From Tenrec ecaudatus (taxonomy: Eukaryota > Chordata > Mammalia > Afrosoricida > Tenrecidae), in contig NC_134536.1 of assembly GCF_050624435.1 (NCBI RefSeq), positions 51,247,258 to 51,311,257 of the forward strand: a stretch of 64,000 nucleotides of DNA, written 5' to 3'. The notes beneath the pieces were generated by a model. The model saw only the letters and a list, made by a program, of their open reading frames with translations, made no database searches and was not told the origin of the DNA. This document shows positions 9,433-20,044 of this stretch, piece after piece (within the stretch, counting starts at the first letter, position 1; every line of letters begins with the position of its first letter). The position numbers were made by a program, and so were the translations under genes.

Positions 9433-12215
9433 GAATTTAAAATTTTTTTTTAAAAAGCAAAAGTGGCATAGGGAAAAAAGCTACTGTATACAAACATTTT
9501 AGGGGTGAAGACGGTGTAGTATGGAAGAGACCAGACCAAAACCAGGGATGTACATGGTAGACAATGGTGGAGGAGGTGGGGAAAGGAAAACAAAAGGATG
9601 AATACAAGGAAGAAAAGGGTAGTGGGGTCATAGGGCATTAATCCACCCAATGGGAGGGTATTGTTTATATTTCCACAGGGAAAGTGGGACCAGATTTCAA
9701 CCCAGTGTCGCAAGGTGTGAATGCAATATCCCGGCGTGGAGGAGGGAACCAGTGGAGAGGTCTGGGAGGCTGGCCCCAGCACCATAAATTAAGTGGATTC
9801 CTGCCCTTCCCCGAAAAGAATTTGTTCCAAAGGACGTCATTGACTCTGCAGCTCTGGGAGATGGACATATCTGATCAGAGCACACGGGAGCAGATGAAGG
9901 GGCAGGAGGAGAGAGTGGAGCACAGCCTGGCCCACCAGGCCGTGATGATGATGTTCCTGAGTAGAGCAGCCAGTCCACAGAGAGAACAACATGGCTGGCC
10001 CTACTATGAGACATGATGCCCCTCAGTGACTAAGGGCGATACAGGGGACAGCACCGGAGACACAGTGTGGGAATTGCACCTGACCTGATCCCACCACACA
10101 GAGGCAAATCACTGGGAGAGTGCAGCGGAACAGCAAGGGAATGGAGTGGCAAGGTCCCCAGGGAATGCTGAAAGTGGACTTTGGGGCCAGGGCGTGGTGC
10201 CCCAACAGACTGGACTGGAAAACGCTCCTAAGGGCCAGCAAACGATCCCTGAACTAACTACAAGCTTTTCTCTTGTGAACTGTTTTGTTCTGTCCTTTGT
10301 CAGTGGTTTATTTTTGTTGTTTTGTTGTCTGGTTGTATACTGTTGCTTTGTTTTCCTCTGTCTTGTTTTTGTGCATGTTAGTGATTCCACACGTCTGTCT
10401 GAATAGGACAGGCTGGATGAACTATCTGGAGGAAAAACAACGGGACCGACAGTTCCGGGGGGACTTGGGGTGGGGGGTAGGGGGGTAAGGAAGTGGTGTT
10501 AACAAACCCAGGGACAAGGGAAAAACATGGGACCCCAAATGGTAGAGAAGGGGGAGTGGCAGGCATGGTGGGAAATGATCAAGGGTAAGGTTGCTTAGAG
10601 AAGAGGTATACTCTAGCCCAGGTGGCAATGAAGCATGGTAGTAGGGCAGGAGGAAAGTCAAGGGAGATGGAGGAAAGAGCTAGGAGTCAAAGGGCATTCA
10701 TGGAGGTCTAGACAAAGACATGTACATGCAAATATATATAGGAGGATGGGGAAATAGATCTATGTGTCTATATTTATAGGTCAAGTATTAAGGTGGCGGA
10801 AGGACCTTGGGCCTCTACTCAAACACTCCCTCAATGCATGAATACCTTCTTTTATTAAATTGGAACTCTATGATGCTCACTCTCCCGACACAACGGCTGG
10901 AGCCAAAGTGGGTGAACAAGTAAATGTGGTGAAGAAAGCTGATGGTGCCCGGCTATCAAAAGAGATAGTGACTGGGGTCTTAAAGGCTTGAAGATAAACA
11001 AGCGGCCATCTAGCTCAGAAGCAACAAAGTCCACATGGAAGAACACACCAGCCTGTGTGATCGAGTGGTCCCAAAGGGATCAGTTACCAGGCATCAAAGA
11101 ACAAAAAATCATATCATTGACTGCACACCTCCATGATAGGATCGCTGAAGACAAATGGGTGCATAAGCAAATGTGGTGAAGAAAGCTGATGGTGCCCGGC
11201 TATCAAAAGAGATAGTGTCTGGGGTCTTAAAGGCTTGAAGGTGAACAAGCGGCCATCTAGCTCAGAAGCAAAAAAGCCCCCATGGAAGAAGCACACCGGC
11301 CAGTGCGATCACGAGGTGCCAAGGGACCAGGTATAAGGCATCATGCAAAAAAAACAACGATATAAGTGTGTGTATATATGTGTATATTTATATGTATATA
11401 TATACCATATTAAATGAAGGGGGAAGTGCAGAGTGGAGACCCAAGGCCCAAGTGTCGGCAAATGGAGATCCCCTCATAGAGGCGTTTAGGAGAGGAGATG
11501 GGTTAATTAGGGTGCGAAGTAGTACCGATGAAGAACACAGCTTTCCCCCAGATCCTGGATGCTTCCTCCCCCCAACTACCATGATCCAAATTCTACCTTG
11601 CAGGCCTGGATAGGACAGAGGCTGTACACTGGTACATATGAGGGCTGGAGGTACAGGGAATCCAGGGTGGATGATACCTTCAGGGCCAAGGGTGTGAGGG
11701 ACGATGCTGGGAGAGTGGAGGGTGAGTGGGTTGGAAAGGGGGAACTGATTACAAGGATCCACATGTGACCTCTTCCCTGGGAGAGGGACAGCAGAGAAGG
11801 GGGGAAGGGAGAGTCCGGATAGGACAAGATATGACAAAATAACGAGGTATAAATTACCAAGGGCACATGTGGGAGGGGGGAAAGGGGAGGGAGGGGAAAA
11901 AAAAAAGAGGACCTGATGCAAGGGGCTTAAGTGGAGAGCAAATGCCTTGAGAATGATTGGGGCAGGGAATGTATGGATGTGCTTTATACAATTGATGTAT
12001 GTATATGTATGAATGGTGATAAGAGTTGTATGGGTCCCTAATAAAATGTAAAAAAAGAAAAAGAGGAGAAAAAAATGATTAGGGCAAAGACTGTACGGAT
12101 GTGCTTTATACAATTGATGTATGTATATGTATGAACTGTGATAAGAATTGTATGAGCCCCTAATAAATTGTTAAAATTAAAAAAAAACATAAAAAAATAA
12201 TAAAAATAACACAAT
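8238..12215 (+). mobile_element. 5'-truncated young L1 LINE
   Basis: The element starts inside ORF2, around the KSIKTAWYWY segment, runs through the ORF2 stop at 9430-9432, and has about 2.75 kb of 3' UTR ending in A-rich tails. The 5' truncation point is approximate. The 3' UTR carries a tandem duplication of about 247 bp, G-rich tracts and a doubled terminal segment with two AATAAA-type signals. A second copy of the same 3' UTR family is at 58.3-59.5 kb. I could not find a convincing target-site duplication. The open ORF2 frame marks it as the youngest LINE here. Confidence 0.9.
9433..12215 (+). other. L1 3' UTR with tandem duplications
   Basis: About 2.75 kb, unusually long for an L1 3' UTR. 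It holds a G-rich segment at 10457-10485 and a polypurine stretch at 11871-11900. A duplicated unit (about 10883-11129 and 11130-11345) shares the block beginning gaagaaagctgatggtgccc, which starts at 10931 and again at 11178. The terminal block beginning aatgatt at 11952 is repeated at 12074. Open frames in this part, including a 241-codon minus-strand frame at 11388-12113, are proline/serine-rich artefacts of GC skew. Confidence 0.8.
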
Positions 12216-12519
12216 TTGAGATAGGAAAGCAAGTACTTGAAGTAGAACTTAAAATGAAATGAAAATTCAGTCGTGTCCTAATAAATATTTACATTAAAAA
12301 ATGTTTACATTTCTATCCATGCAAAAAAAAGAATGAGTAGAGCATTTTTAATGTTTTTGATTAATAAATATTTCTAGAAAGTTTTATTAATACTTTACTT
12401 TTCAACTTATTCTCATATAACAGACTAACCTGAGCTACTCAGACACAAATGATCTAAGTGGCACTGTTTCAATGGAACACCTAATTCTCAAACATAGAAC
12501 TACATTTAAAATGCTCTCC
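12216..12519. other. AT-rich, nothing recognised
   Basis: AT-rich DNA between the L1 tail and an old LTR. The first bases may still belong to the L1 A-rich tail. Confidence 0.4.
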
Positions 12520-12935
12520 TTGTGCTAAATGCTGCAAGAACCCAATGACAACAACCTGGTGGTTTAGATGTACAGAAAGTTATTGACTCGTGGATCTATA
12601 GATCAGAAGTACAAAGCAACCTGTTAGCCATCTGAGATCTCTAGAAAGTAACTTCTAGTTTTCCCCATAAGTCCCCAGGCATTCTTCAGTTTATAGATGC
12701 ATCTTCATGTCAGCATCCTTCCTTTTTCTCTCTTTGTTTCTTCTATATAAAAACAGTTATCCAATTGGAATTATGGGATACCCACTCCAGGATGATCCCA
12801 TGTTAATTTAACTTATAACACTTTGAAAGGTCCTGTTGCCAAACAAGTTTGGGGTCACAAGAGCCAGAGATTAGAATTTAGGAATTAAATTTTCATCATC
12901 TTTTTGAGAGACACATTTCAATCTGTTCCTCAAGT
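12520..12935 (-). mobile_element. MLT1-type MaLR LTR
   Basis: Inverted copy of an old MaLR LTR. The plus strand reads through 'cataagtccccaggcattct', 'tgtagatgcatc'-like sequence, 'tctatataaaaacag', 'ccactccaggatgatccc', 'atttaacttata', and ends with a 'tttttgagagacacatttcaa' block, which is the order of an inverted MLT1. The recognisable blocks are shared by all placental mammals, so it predates the other LTRs here. Confidence 0.8.
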
Positions 12936-14069
12936 GCTTCTTTAAATATATATATAGTAATTGGAGGTAATGCACATATCATTGCAGAATATTATTTTTC
13001 CTCCTGGACACCTTGACATTTTACATGTATACCACCACTGTTCCCCCACCTCCAAAACCCTTATTCTACTTGCTGTCCCTGTAGGTTCATCAATCCTGGG
13101 TTTCATGTACCGAAAAGCAGGAAAACATAACACAACTTCAAGAGTGTGACTTCAGTGACATAACACCTCTGAGATACACTCTACTAAGAATGAACACAAA
13201 CAAGCCCAAGTAAAACGAAACTACAGAAAATGCTGAAAGCCAGATCACATCTAGCATGCACCAGCGAGGGGATCAAATTTTTACTGTTCATTATATTATA
13301 TGTTACGCGTTAAACTTTTAAACTCTGAATTCATTACCGCCAAAGAGGAAACCAAATCATTTCAGAATTTCTGGTGATGAAAATATATTTTCAATATAAC
13401 TTTAAGAGGAAGAAAGCAGTAGTCAATTGCTTTTTTCCTTTTAGGTAAAAATATAAGAGAAGCAAACAGCTCACTAATGTTCATTCATATCTTATTTTAG
13501 AAATTATCAAGCTTTTAGAAATATATACATTTGCATAACTAATATTAATTATGCATTATAAGGAAAGTAACCATGTCCATAAGAGTTTAGCACCTTTGAA
13601 CTCAAGTTTCTTGCCCAGGGGATGATAAATATGGGCTGAATTTTAATTGGGAAATTTGCACATCTACAGTCAAACATAAAAGATGAAAGCAATTAATTCA
13701 GAGTGTTTAACAGTCTCTTTAATTTTGAATTAGTCTTTACCACTAAAAGTAGAGCATTTTATATTGATGCCACAGAAGACCACATTAGTCTTTCTGACCA
13801 TTAGGGCATTATCATCAACATGATAGCCACATTCCTTCGCTGTTCTCCCAGTGACCTGAAAAAGTAAATATACTTGCAAATGGCTTGATTTATATTCCAT
13901 GAATTGGTAACTTTGTTCTTTCCTAACTCTCTGACAAAAAGTTCCTTTTTTCCTTGACTCCTAAAATCAAACCTTAAACTTTATGTTCTTTGAATAGACT
14001 TTGTAGTGGTCTAAACTAAAGTTATTGCTTTGAATCTTTACATGCACCGTCCTCAGAAGCTGCCCTCGG
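12936..14069. other. No feature recognised
   Basis: About 1.1 kb with no supported gene or repeat. Confidence 0.45.
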
Positions 14070-14250
14070 GCACTGAACCAGTGGCACTGCTGGGTGAGCA
14101 TTGGACTGCCAGCTGCAGAGTCAGCAGTTAAATGCACCAGCTCTTCCATGGGATAAAGATGAGGTTATAATGATCCCTAAGATTTTATAGACTCAGAACC
14201 ACTGTATAGTCGCTATGAGTTGGAATCAACTAAATGATTGTGGGTTTTTT
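14070..14250 (+). repeat. AfroSINE
   Basis: Plus-strand copy. The tRNA-like head is decayed; the recognisable core runs 'cattggactgccagctgcagagtcagcagttaaa' to 'gtcgctatgagttggaatcaact', ending in a T-rich tail after 'gtgggttt'. The last part is the region AfroSINE shares with the RTE LINE 3' end. Confidence 0.8.
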
Positions 14251-14491
14251 TCCTTTTGTTTTCTAATTATCTCCTCTGATACACTATTGTGTACATGAAC
14301 ATTCATATATGCACACATAGATTCAACTAATATTAAATACATGTGGCAAAAGGAAATGTTTGAATACATTTCTCTGAATGATCATCTGAGATATAAACTT
14401 TTATTAATTGTACATACTAGATCAATGAAAAATATATGTGAACTAGTATAGAGGTGCAGCCCAAAAAGGAGTTAGAAAATAAAATTGTTAT

Positions 14492-15110
14492 TGTGGTAGA
14501 CCCAGTCTATTTGAGAACGGAATTCATTGACACTCATGTATGTGTCAGAAATAGCTTGATATCAAAGAGTAATTGTATATTAAGAAAACATCAAGCCTCA
14601 TCCAGATCAAGTCCATAAGTCCAGTACATGTCCATAAATCCTTATTCAGACTCATGCAGCACATGCAATGATGGAACATGCAGGAAGATCGCAGGCCAGT
14701 AGGAGCAAAGCCTTGTGGATCCAATTCAGATGGAAGCATCTTAGCGCTGGTGTAGGTCCCCATGTGGCTCCTCCAGCTCTCTGAGTGTGGCTCTTCAACA
14801 GGAGGGTGTGGCAGTGAGACAGGCTGGGTGGCTCCACGTGGCTTGTCAACAGGAAGGAGAAGACAGAGAGAGAGGGGAAGGTCCCAGAATCCTCATGAGA
14901 AGGCCATGGTCTGAAGGTGGCATCATCAGACTGTGACCTGATTGACAGGCAAGACTCCACCCCTACACTTACTGTATAAGCTGACCTGAATATCGGCCAT
15001 GGCACCTAATTTTACAACAAAAACTGCAGAAAAATGTGGTGAAAACCTCGGCTTATACATGAGTATATATAGTATTTATCAAGTTGGCATTATATTATGT
15101 AACTATCACA
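14492..15110 (-). mobile_element. Solo LTR, family A, split by a MITE (perfect 5-bp TSD)
   Basis: The left end is TGTGGTAGACCC and the right end TAACTATCACA. Perfect GTTAT duplications flank it at 14487-14491 and 15111-15115. The LTR sequence breaks at about 14969 and resumes at about 15074 with the expected terminal sequence, because a Tigger-like MITE lies inside. Without the MITE it is about 515 bp. It is inverted like the copies at 5510 and 46424. Confidence 0.85.
14970..15073. mobile_element. Tigger-related MITE inside an LTR
   Basis: A 104-bp non-autonomous element. It shares 'gcacctaatttta' and the end 'cggcttatacatgagtata' with the MITE at 48079-48191, and its ends resemble those of the autonomous element at 20663-22077. 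TA occurs at both junctions, as expected for pogo/Tc1-mariner elements. About ten bases of the left terminal repeat appear deleted. Confidence 0.75.
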
Positions 15111-15659
15111 GTTATATTCTAAACTAAGATAAAAATAGGACTATAATGATTATATAAAGAAGTAAAGGATATTGTTTCTATTTTGATATTTGGGAATTTG
15201 TTTGTTTGCTTCCCTTATATGCAAATATTTGAGAGGCATTAAAATAGAGTACTATGAGAAGCCTTTTGTGGTTGGAACCCATATACAAAAATAAAGTGGG
15301 GAGGAGGGAAGGTTCCCAAGGGGTAGAAACAAAGTAAACCAAGGATAGGAGTAGAAAATATTTCCCATCAAAAAATAGAGTTATCTCAGAATCAAAGATG
15401 ATAATCTGCCAAACATCTGATGGAATTTGGATTTAGATATTCGAGATCCATCTAGATGCTTTCTAAATCACATGATTTTTATTTTCTGTGACATCTACTT
15501 ATTCTATTTTTCATCATTATGAAAGACTTAATATGACCCTACCTAATTTTCCATGTTATAATTCTTCCCACCGAGAAAAGTTGGCATATCACTGGTGTCT
15601 AAGTCTAACACATGAGAAGTTATTTTTATTCCACGATGGAGAAATTGTTTACCCTTGTC

Positions 15660-15800
15660 ATATACTCCAAATGCAATGCATGTATTGTTCTACTTCATCC
15701 TCATAATGAAATGCATCATTATGCACATTTAATTCATGAAGCACCTGAGATGACGAGATTCAGGAACTTGTGAAATTATACAACTTCAGTTGGACAATTT
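15660..15800 (-). repeat. Possible MIR SINE, inverted
   Basis: The order 'agcacctgagatgacgagattcaggaacttgtgaaatta' resembles the inverted MIR stretch (gaggaaactgaggctcagagaggttaag...). It is strongly decayed. Confidence 0.5.
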
Positions 15801-16548
15801 GTTTTCTCATGATTTCATTACTGGTAATGCAGCCCCATAACCAGATTCAGGAGGTTTTGCATTCAGCTATCATGTATTGCTCTCACTATTTCCCCTATTT
15901 TATACATTGCCTCGCTTAGGAGAATTCAAAAACTATATGAATACTGATAAGCAGCAAAAAGAATGTCATAAGACATTCTGAAATGTGCTCTTGAATGTAC
16001 AGCAGCTAAAGCAAAAGGGAGAAATAATGAAAAAGCCAAAGAGCTACGGCGAGTTCCAAGGGCAACTTGAGCAGAAAAGCAATATACTACAATGACTCAC
16101 AGGCACAGAAGTTAGGGTCTAAAACACATTTTTTGGGAGGCACAATTTGATCCACTGTATTGCACAAAAAAATGTGCAAATTAACCAACACACAATTACT
16201 AAATCACTGGTGGCATAAAATTGCAATGAAAATATAAAAATATTTAGAGAAAATAAAAATGATAAAAACAATCTATGAAAGTCTATGGGGTGCAGCAAAG
16301 GCAGTACACAGAAATTTATAGTTATAATTGTCTATCTGGAAAGCAAAAATAAAGAGCCCCAAATCAACAACTTAATTTTATACCTTCAGAAAATACAAAG
16401 GAAAGAACAAAGCCAAAAGCAAGCAAAAGGAAGGAAGTACAAAAGATGAGAAGAAGCATAAACGAAATATGGAATAGGAAACTAATATCGATCAACATAT
16501 CCAAATATTGATTCTTTGAAAATATCAAAATTAAAAACTGCCAAGTTA

Positions 16549-16707
16549 TACCTGGCAGGGGAGATACCATGATCACGAAGGTGGTTTTCCCAGGGTGAGG
16601 CTTATCCATTGCACTCTGGATGTGCTGACCCCTGCGATTTCCCCAAATGTGAGAAACCCGACTGCATCATTTGTGGTAGTGGGGGACTGCGTTCGTGCTC
16701 TCCCCCT
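16549..16707 (+). pseudogene. RNU1: U1 snRNA retropseudogene
   Basis: About 159 nt matching spliceosomal U1 from its sixth nucleotide to the 3' end. The 5' splice-site-recognition region begins TACCTGGCAGGGGAG, so the first five nucleotides (AUACU) are missing. The stem-loop blocks GATACCATGATCACGAAGG, CTTATCCATTGCACTC, GCTGACCCCTGCGATTTCC and GTAGTGGGGGACTGCG are all present. About eight substitutions from my memory of human U1 include several CpG-type transitions. It is followed by an A-rich (TAAAA)n tail and flanked by the identical 17-bp duplication taaaaactgccaagtta (16532-16548 and 16742-16758). This is L1-type retroposition; with no promoter carried along it is not expected to be expressed. 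Confidence 0.95.
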
Positions 16708-16741
16708 AAAAAAATAAAATAAAATAAAATAAAATAAAAAA
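16708..16741 (+). repeat. A-rich (TAAAA)n tail of the U1 retrocopy
   Basis: Oligo(A) followed by repeated AAAAT units between the U1 3' end and the second target-site duplication, the expected remnant of a poly(A) tail. Confidence 0.85.
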
Positions 16742-16934
16742 TAAAAACTGCCAAGTTAATTTGACAAAGGAAAATAGAGAGTTTATACATAAGTAAATAA
16801 AAGAATAAGTGAACTTGATGAAACTACTATTAACCCCACAGGAAATAATCGGAATAAAGGGAAAAGCTATGAAGAATTTCATGCTAACATGCTAAATTCC
16901 GAGATGTTGCAGTTCTGGTTTGTGGCTTTGATCA

Positions 16935-17630
16935 ATGCCAACTCAAAGAGGCCCTACAGACAACAGAACCCAACACCGCCCAGGTGCGCACCATTCTCAC
17001 AGCATGGCTTGGCTTGAGTCCACATGTTCAGACATTGTGCTAATCGCTCTCTTTGAAGGACTCCCTTTTTTTCTGGTCATCTACTGTATCGAGCATGATG
17101 TCCTTTACTTCCACTGGGACCTCCTAATACAGCATGAGCAACGCATGCCAAACAGAGTCTTGTTGTCCTCACTTTTAAAGAGCAATATTATCCAGAGTGT
17201 GTGATGAATCAAAAAGTCAAATGCTATTTCATAGTCGGTGAAACACAGTCAACATTTATGATACTCTCTGATTTCAGTCAATATTCATCTGACACTAGCA
17301 ATAAAATAATTTGCAGACTGTTCTGAATTTAGCTTGATTTTGTGCCACTTCCCTATAGATACATTGCTGAAACTATGTATTGAATTACTTTCAGCAATAC
17401 TGTATTTAGGTCTGACATAAATGATATTGTTCAACAATGACTACCATATATTTCCTGCTGGAGCGAAATGAGCACATCAATTATGGGATTCATATATTGA
17501 AATATCTTTATCAGGATCCCTTCAATTCCGAGGGCATTTCAATTTCAGTGCCGCTTGGACATCTCCCTTCAGCACCTTTGGTTTTTGATCACATGCTCCT
17601 TCCTGAAATGGCCAAAAAATGCTGACCTAT
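16935..17630 (-). mobile_element. RTE LINE fragments, minus strand
   Basis: The plus strand from 16935 to about 17200 reads as the inverted 3' region ('acagaacccaacaccgccc', 'tcgagcatgatgtcctt'). From about 17205 to 17630 it jumps to the inverted segment upstream of the catalytic region ('acataaatgatattgttc' to 'ttttgatcacatgctcc'). The internal part between the two is missing. Confidence 0.7.
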
Positions 17631-17657
17631 TAAATTTGGCGGTTAAGTGACTTGCCA

Positions 17658-17925
17658 AAAATCTCAGCGCTGGCTTAACCACTGGCAGGGGTCTCCACAT
17701 GGCTTTTCCAACTCCGAAGCTCTGGCTTCCATCAGCCTGTATCCATGTGGATTTTCAACTGCAATTTCTCCCAGGGAGTGAGTGTGTGTCCCACCTCAAG
17801 GGAGCTAGGTATTTATCTCCTTCGTCCCTCTAAACGAGGTCATCAAGCTGCTACCTGATTGACAGGCTAAACTCCACCCCTTCACTTTTATCCTCTCAAA
17901 TTGACCACAGATTATGTAACTATAA
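17658..17925 (-). mobile_element. LTR family A fragment
   Basis: Contains 'ctggcaggggtctccacatgg', 'gattgacaggctaaactcc' and the terminal 'agattatgtaacta' block. The other half of the element is absent here; a complementary half occurs in the opposite orientation at 18340-18661. Confidence 0.75.
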
Positions 17926-17944
17926 TGAGACTCCACTATGCAAA

Positions 17945-18265
17945 ATGTGACGTCTCTCTGCAAGGACTGGAACATCCTAATAAGGTTTCCAAAGTCAGAC
18001 CATCTTGGCTTCTAAGGAGCCTTTTGCTTGTACTTTTTCCAAGATATCTATTTATTCTTTTGACAGTCTATGTTTTTGTTAAATATTGTTTGTGAACAAA
18101 TCATTTTAAGAAACAATTCTCTCTTGGTCTTCCTTACCCATCGATCAGCTTCTCCATGCATATGAGGGCACTGAAAACACAATGGTTTGGGTCAGACACA
18201 CACTTTGACTTCAAAGTGACATATTTCTTCTTTAACACTTTAAAAAATTCTTATATAAGAGATTT
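17945..18265 (-). mobile_element. RTE LINE fragment, minus strand
   Basis: Inverted RTE 3' region: 'ccatcttggcttctaagga', 'cttccttacccatcgatcag', 'tgcatatgagggcactgaa' and 'tgggtcagacacaca'. Confidence 0.7.
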
Positions 18266-18339
18266 TCAAGCCCAATATTGTCCTTTCATTTCTTGCTTCC
18301 TGTTCCTAGGAGCATTAATTGTTGCTGGATTTTTTTTAG

Positions 18340-18661
18340 GTGCCAGAGCTTTGGAGCTGGAAAAGCCACATGGAGACCCCTGCCAGCACTGAGATGCTTA
18401 ACTGCCACTGGATCCACAAGACTTTCTACCCACTGGCCTGGGATCATCCTGCATTCCGCGTCATTGCATGTGTTTTGTTGAGTCTGAGGAGGAATTTATA
18501 GATTGGTACTGGATATATAGGCTAATATCGGACTTATGGACTTGATCTGGACTAGACCGGGATGTATCCTTAATGTACAATTACTCTTTATATAAAGCTC
18601 TTTCCTATACACATGGGGGTCTTTGAATGTGATTCCCTAGTCTACCCAGACGTACGTACTC
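18340..18661 (+). mobile_element. LTR family A fragment
   Basis: Plus-strand 3' portion of the LTR: 'gccacatggagacccctgcc', 'ccactggatccacaaga', 'ttactctttatataaagctc' and the end 'ctagtctacccagacgtac'. The 5' part is missing. Confidence 0.8.
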
Positions 18662-18689
18662 AGAAAAAAAACAAAACAAAACAGGAAAA

Positions 18690-18835
18690 TCCTCAACAAG
18701 AAGAATTGATACAATGGCTTCAACAATGGGCTCAAACATGACAATTGTTAAGATGTTGTAGGGCCATGCAGTGTTGTTTCAGCCTGTTGTATATAGACTT
18801 GCTGTGAGTCAAAATCAAATCTCCAGCATCTAGCA
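18690..18835 (+). mobile_element. RTE LINE 3' end fragment
   Basis: The end of the RTE reading frame and 3' tail: 'gatacaatggcttcaacaa', 'gggctcaaacatgacaat', 'ttgctgtgagtcaaaatc'. Confidence 0.75.
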
Positions 18836-18959
18836 ACAATGTCATTATCATGAGATGTTCTAATTTACTGAGATCTTTAGCAAGTCACTTAAAATTTTAA
18901 AAGAAAAAAATGCATAGAGTTGCTTTAAGTTGGAACAAAATTTTCCCAACAATAACAGT

Positions 18960-19580
18960 TTCCATTCAAGAACAAGTTTTAGTGTCTTCTGAAGTTCATA
19001 TCGGCATTTTCATTCCTGTCTTTTTGAATGACCCTTGCTTTCTTTGTGTATGATGCTTGAAGTTATTCCTCAATGTCTCTGGTCTTCAGTCACAAATGTT
19101 CAATTAATCAAATCTGTTAAATAGATGGTTTTTAAGTAGCTGAGTTATACTACATGGTTGGTGCTTACATATACTTAAAAATTGTCAGCTTCTACATAAA
19201 CTTGAATTTGAGGAATAGATGGTTGACAATAAATCCTTCACCTAATTCTGAGTGACATTGGTTTCTTCATTATATTTCTACAAATATAATTGATTTGATT
19301 CCAGTGTATTCCACTTGGTGTGGTTCACCTGGATCATCCATATTTATGCTACTGGAGAAAAAAAGTTACTGACAATTAATATAATTTCTGACCTTGAAGA
19401 ATTGTATTATGCAATTTTCCACCTCATTTCCTCCTTGCTTCTGTCATAGTCCAAAAACAGTACTTATCAATGCACCTTCATTGCATTGTAAAGATCAATT
19501 TTAGACAGCAGAAGTTGGTAATATCTTTGCTTTCTTCATTATTGGCATTAGTGATTGGTGCATATATTTGAATAAAATAT
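18960..19580 (-). mobile_element. RTE LINE fragment, endonuclease region
   Basis: The inverted sequence corresponds to the RTE stretch from the endonuclease domain to just before the reverse transcriptase: 'aacaagttttagtgtcttct', 'tctctggtcttcagtcac', 'acttatcaatgcaccttc' and 'attggtgcatatatttgaa'. All frames are broken. Confidence 0.75.
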
Positions 19581-19699
19581 ACAAATTATTTAGACCCATA
19601 CAAATAACCTATTCAAGAAGTAAAATACCATAACCTATCAAAAGAGAAGGAATTGATATGGTACAGGAAGTCTCTTGCTTAGAACAAGAACTTTTCCTA

Positions 19700-19990
19700 T
19701 TGTTTTTAAGAATTTTTAAAACAGTTTTATTGGCCCATAATCCACTTATCATACAAGTCAATATTTCAGTTATATGAAAAGAGTTGTGCAATCATGAACA
19801 CAGTCAATTTTAGAACATTATCTCCTATCTTGTATTAACTGTTTCCTATCTTGTACTAATTGCTATTAGCTCTTCATTTCCGCCCAACCTTCCCTGCCAC
19901 ACCCACAAAACCAGTAATTCGGTTACTATCTCTTTGGTTTACCTAATCTGGATTTCATATTTTAAAAATATACTCTCTTTAAAAACTTAA
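19700..19990 (-). mobile_element. Old L1 3' UTR fragment
   Basis: Recognisable inverted blocks of an ancient mammalian L1 3' UTR are 'acagttttattggccca', 'gagttgtgcaatcatgaac', 'caattttagaacatt' and 'cctaatctggatttcata'. Confidence 0.65.
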
Positions 19991-20044
19991 ATAAAACAGA
20001 GGAAAACTTAATTTAAAAAGAAAGCTGGAAATGTGTTTTAAATA

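Larger units (their letters stand above)
16130..16880 (+). mobile_element. Old L1 ORF2 fragment, split by a U1 pseudogene
   Basis: The two flanks read together as the L1 ORF2 region upstream of the reverse transcriptase: 'aatttatagttataa', 'cccaaatcaacaactta', 'aaacgaaatatggaatag', 'attctttgaaaatatcaa' on the left, and 'aatttgacaaaggaaaa' on the right. The U1 copy interrupts it between the two duplications. No frame survives. Confidence 0.75.

Noticed and set aside
9450-10661. Several 60-110-codon frames on both strands
   Set aside because: All lie within the L1 3' UTR and overlap one another, without recognisable motifs.
11388-12113. 241-codon minus-strand open frame, proline/serine-rich
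   Set aside because: It is antisense to the L1 3' UTR, its composition reflects purine-rich sense-strand DNA, and it spans duplicated terminal units. It shows no domain.
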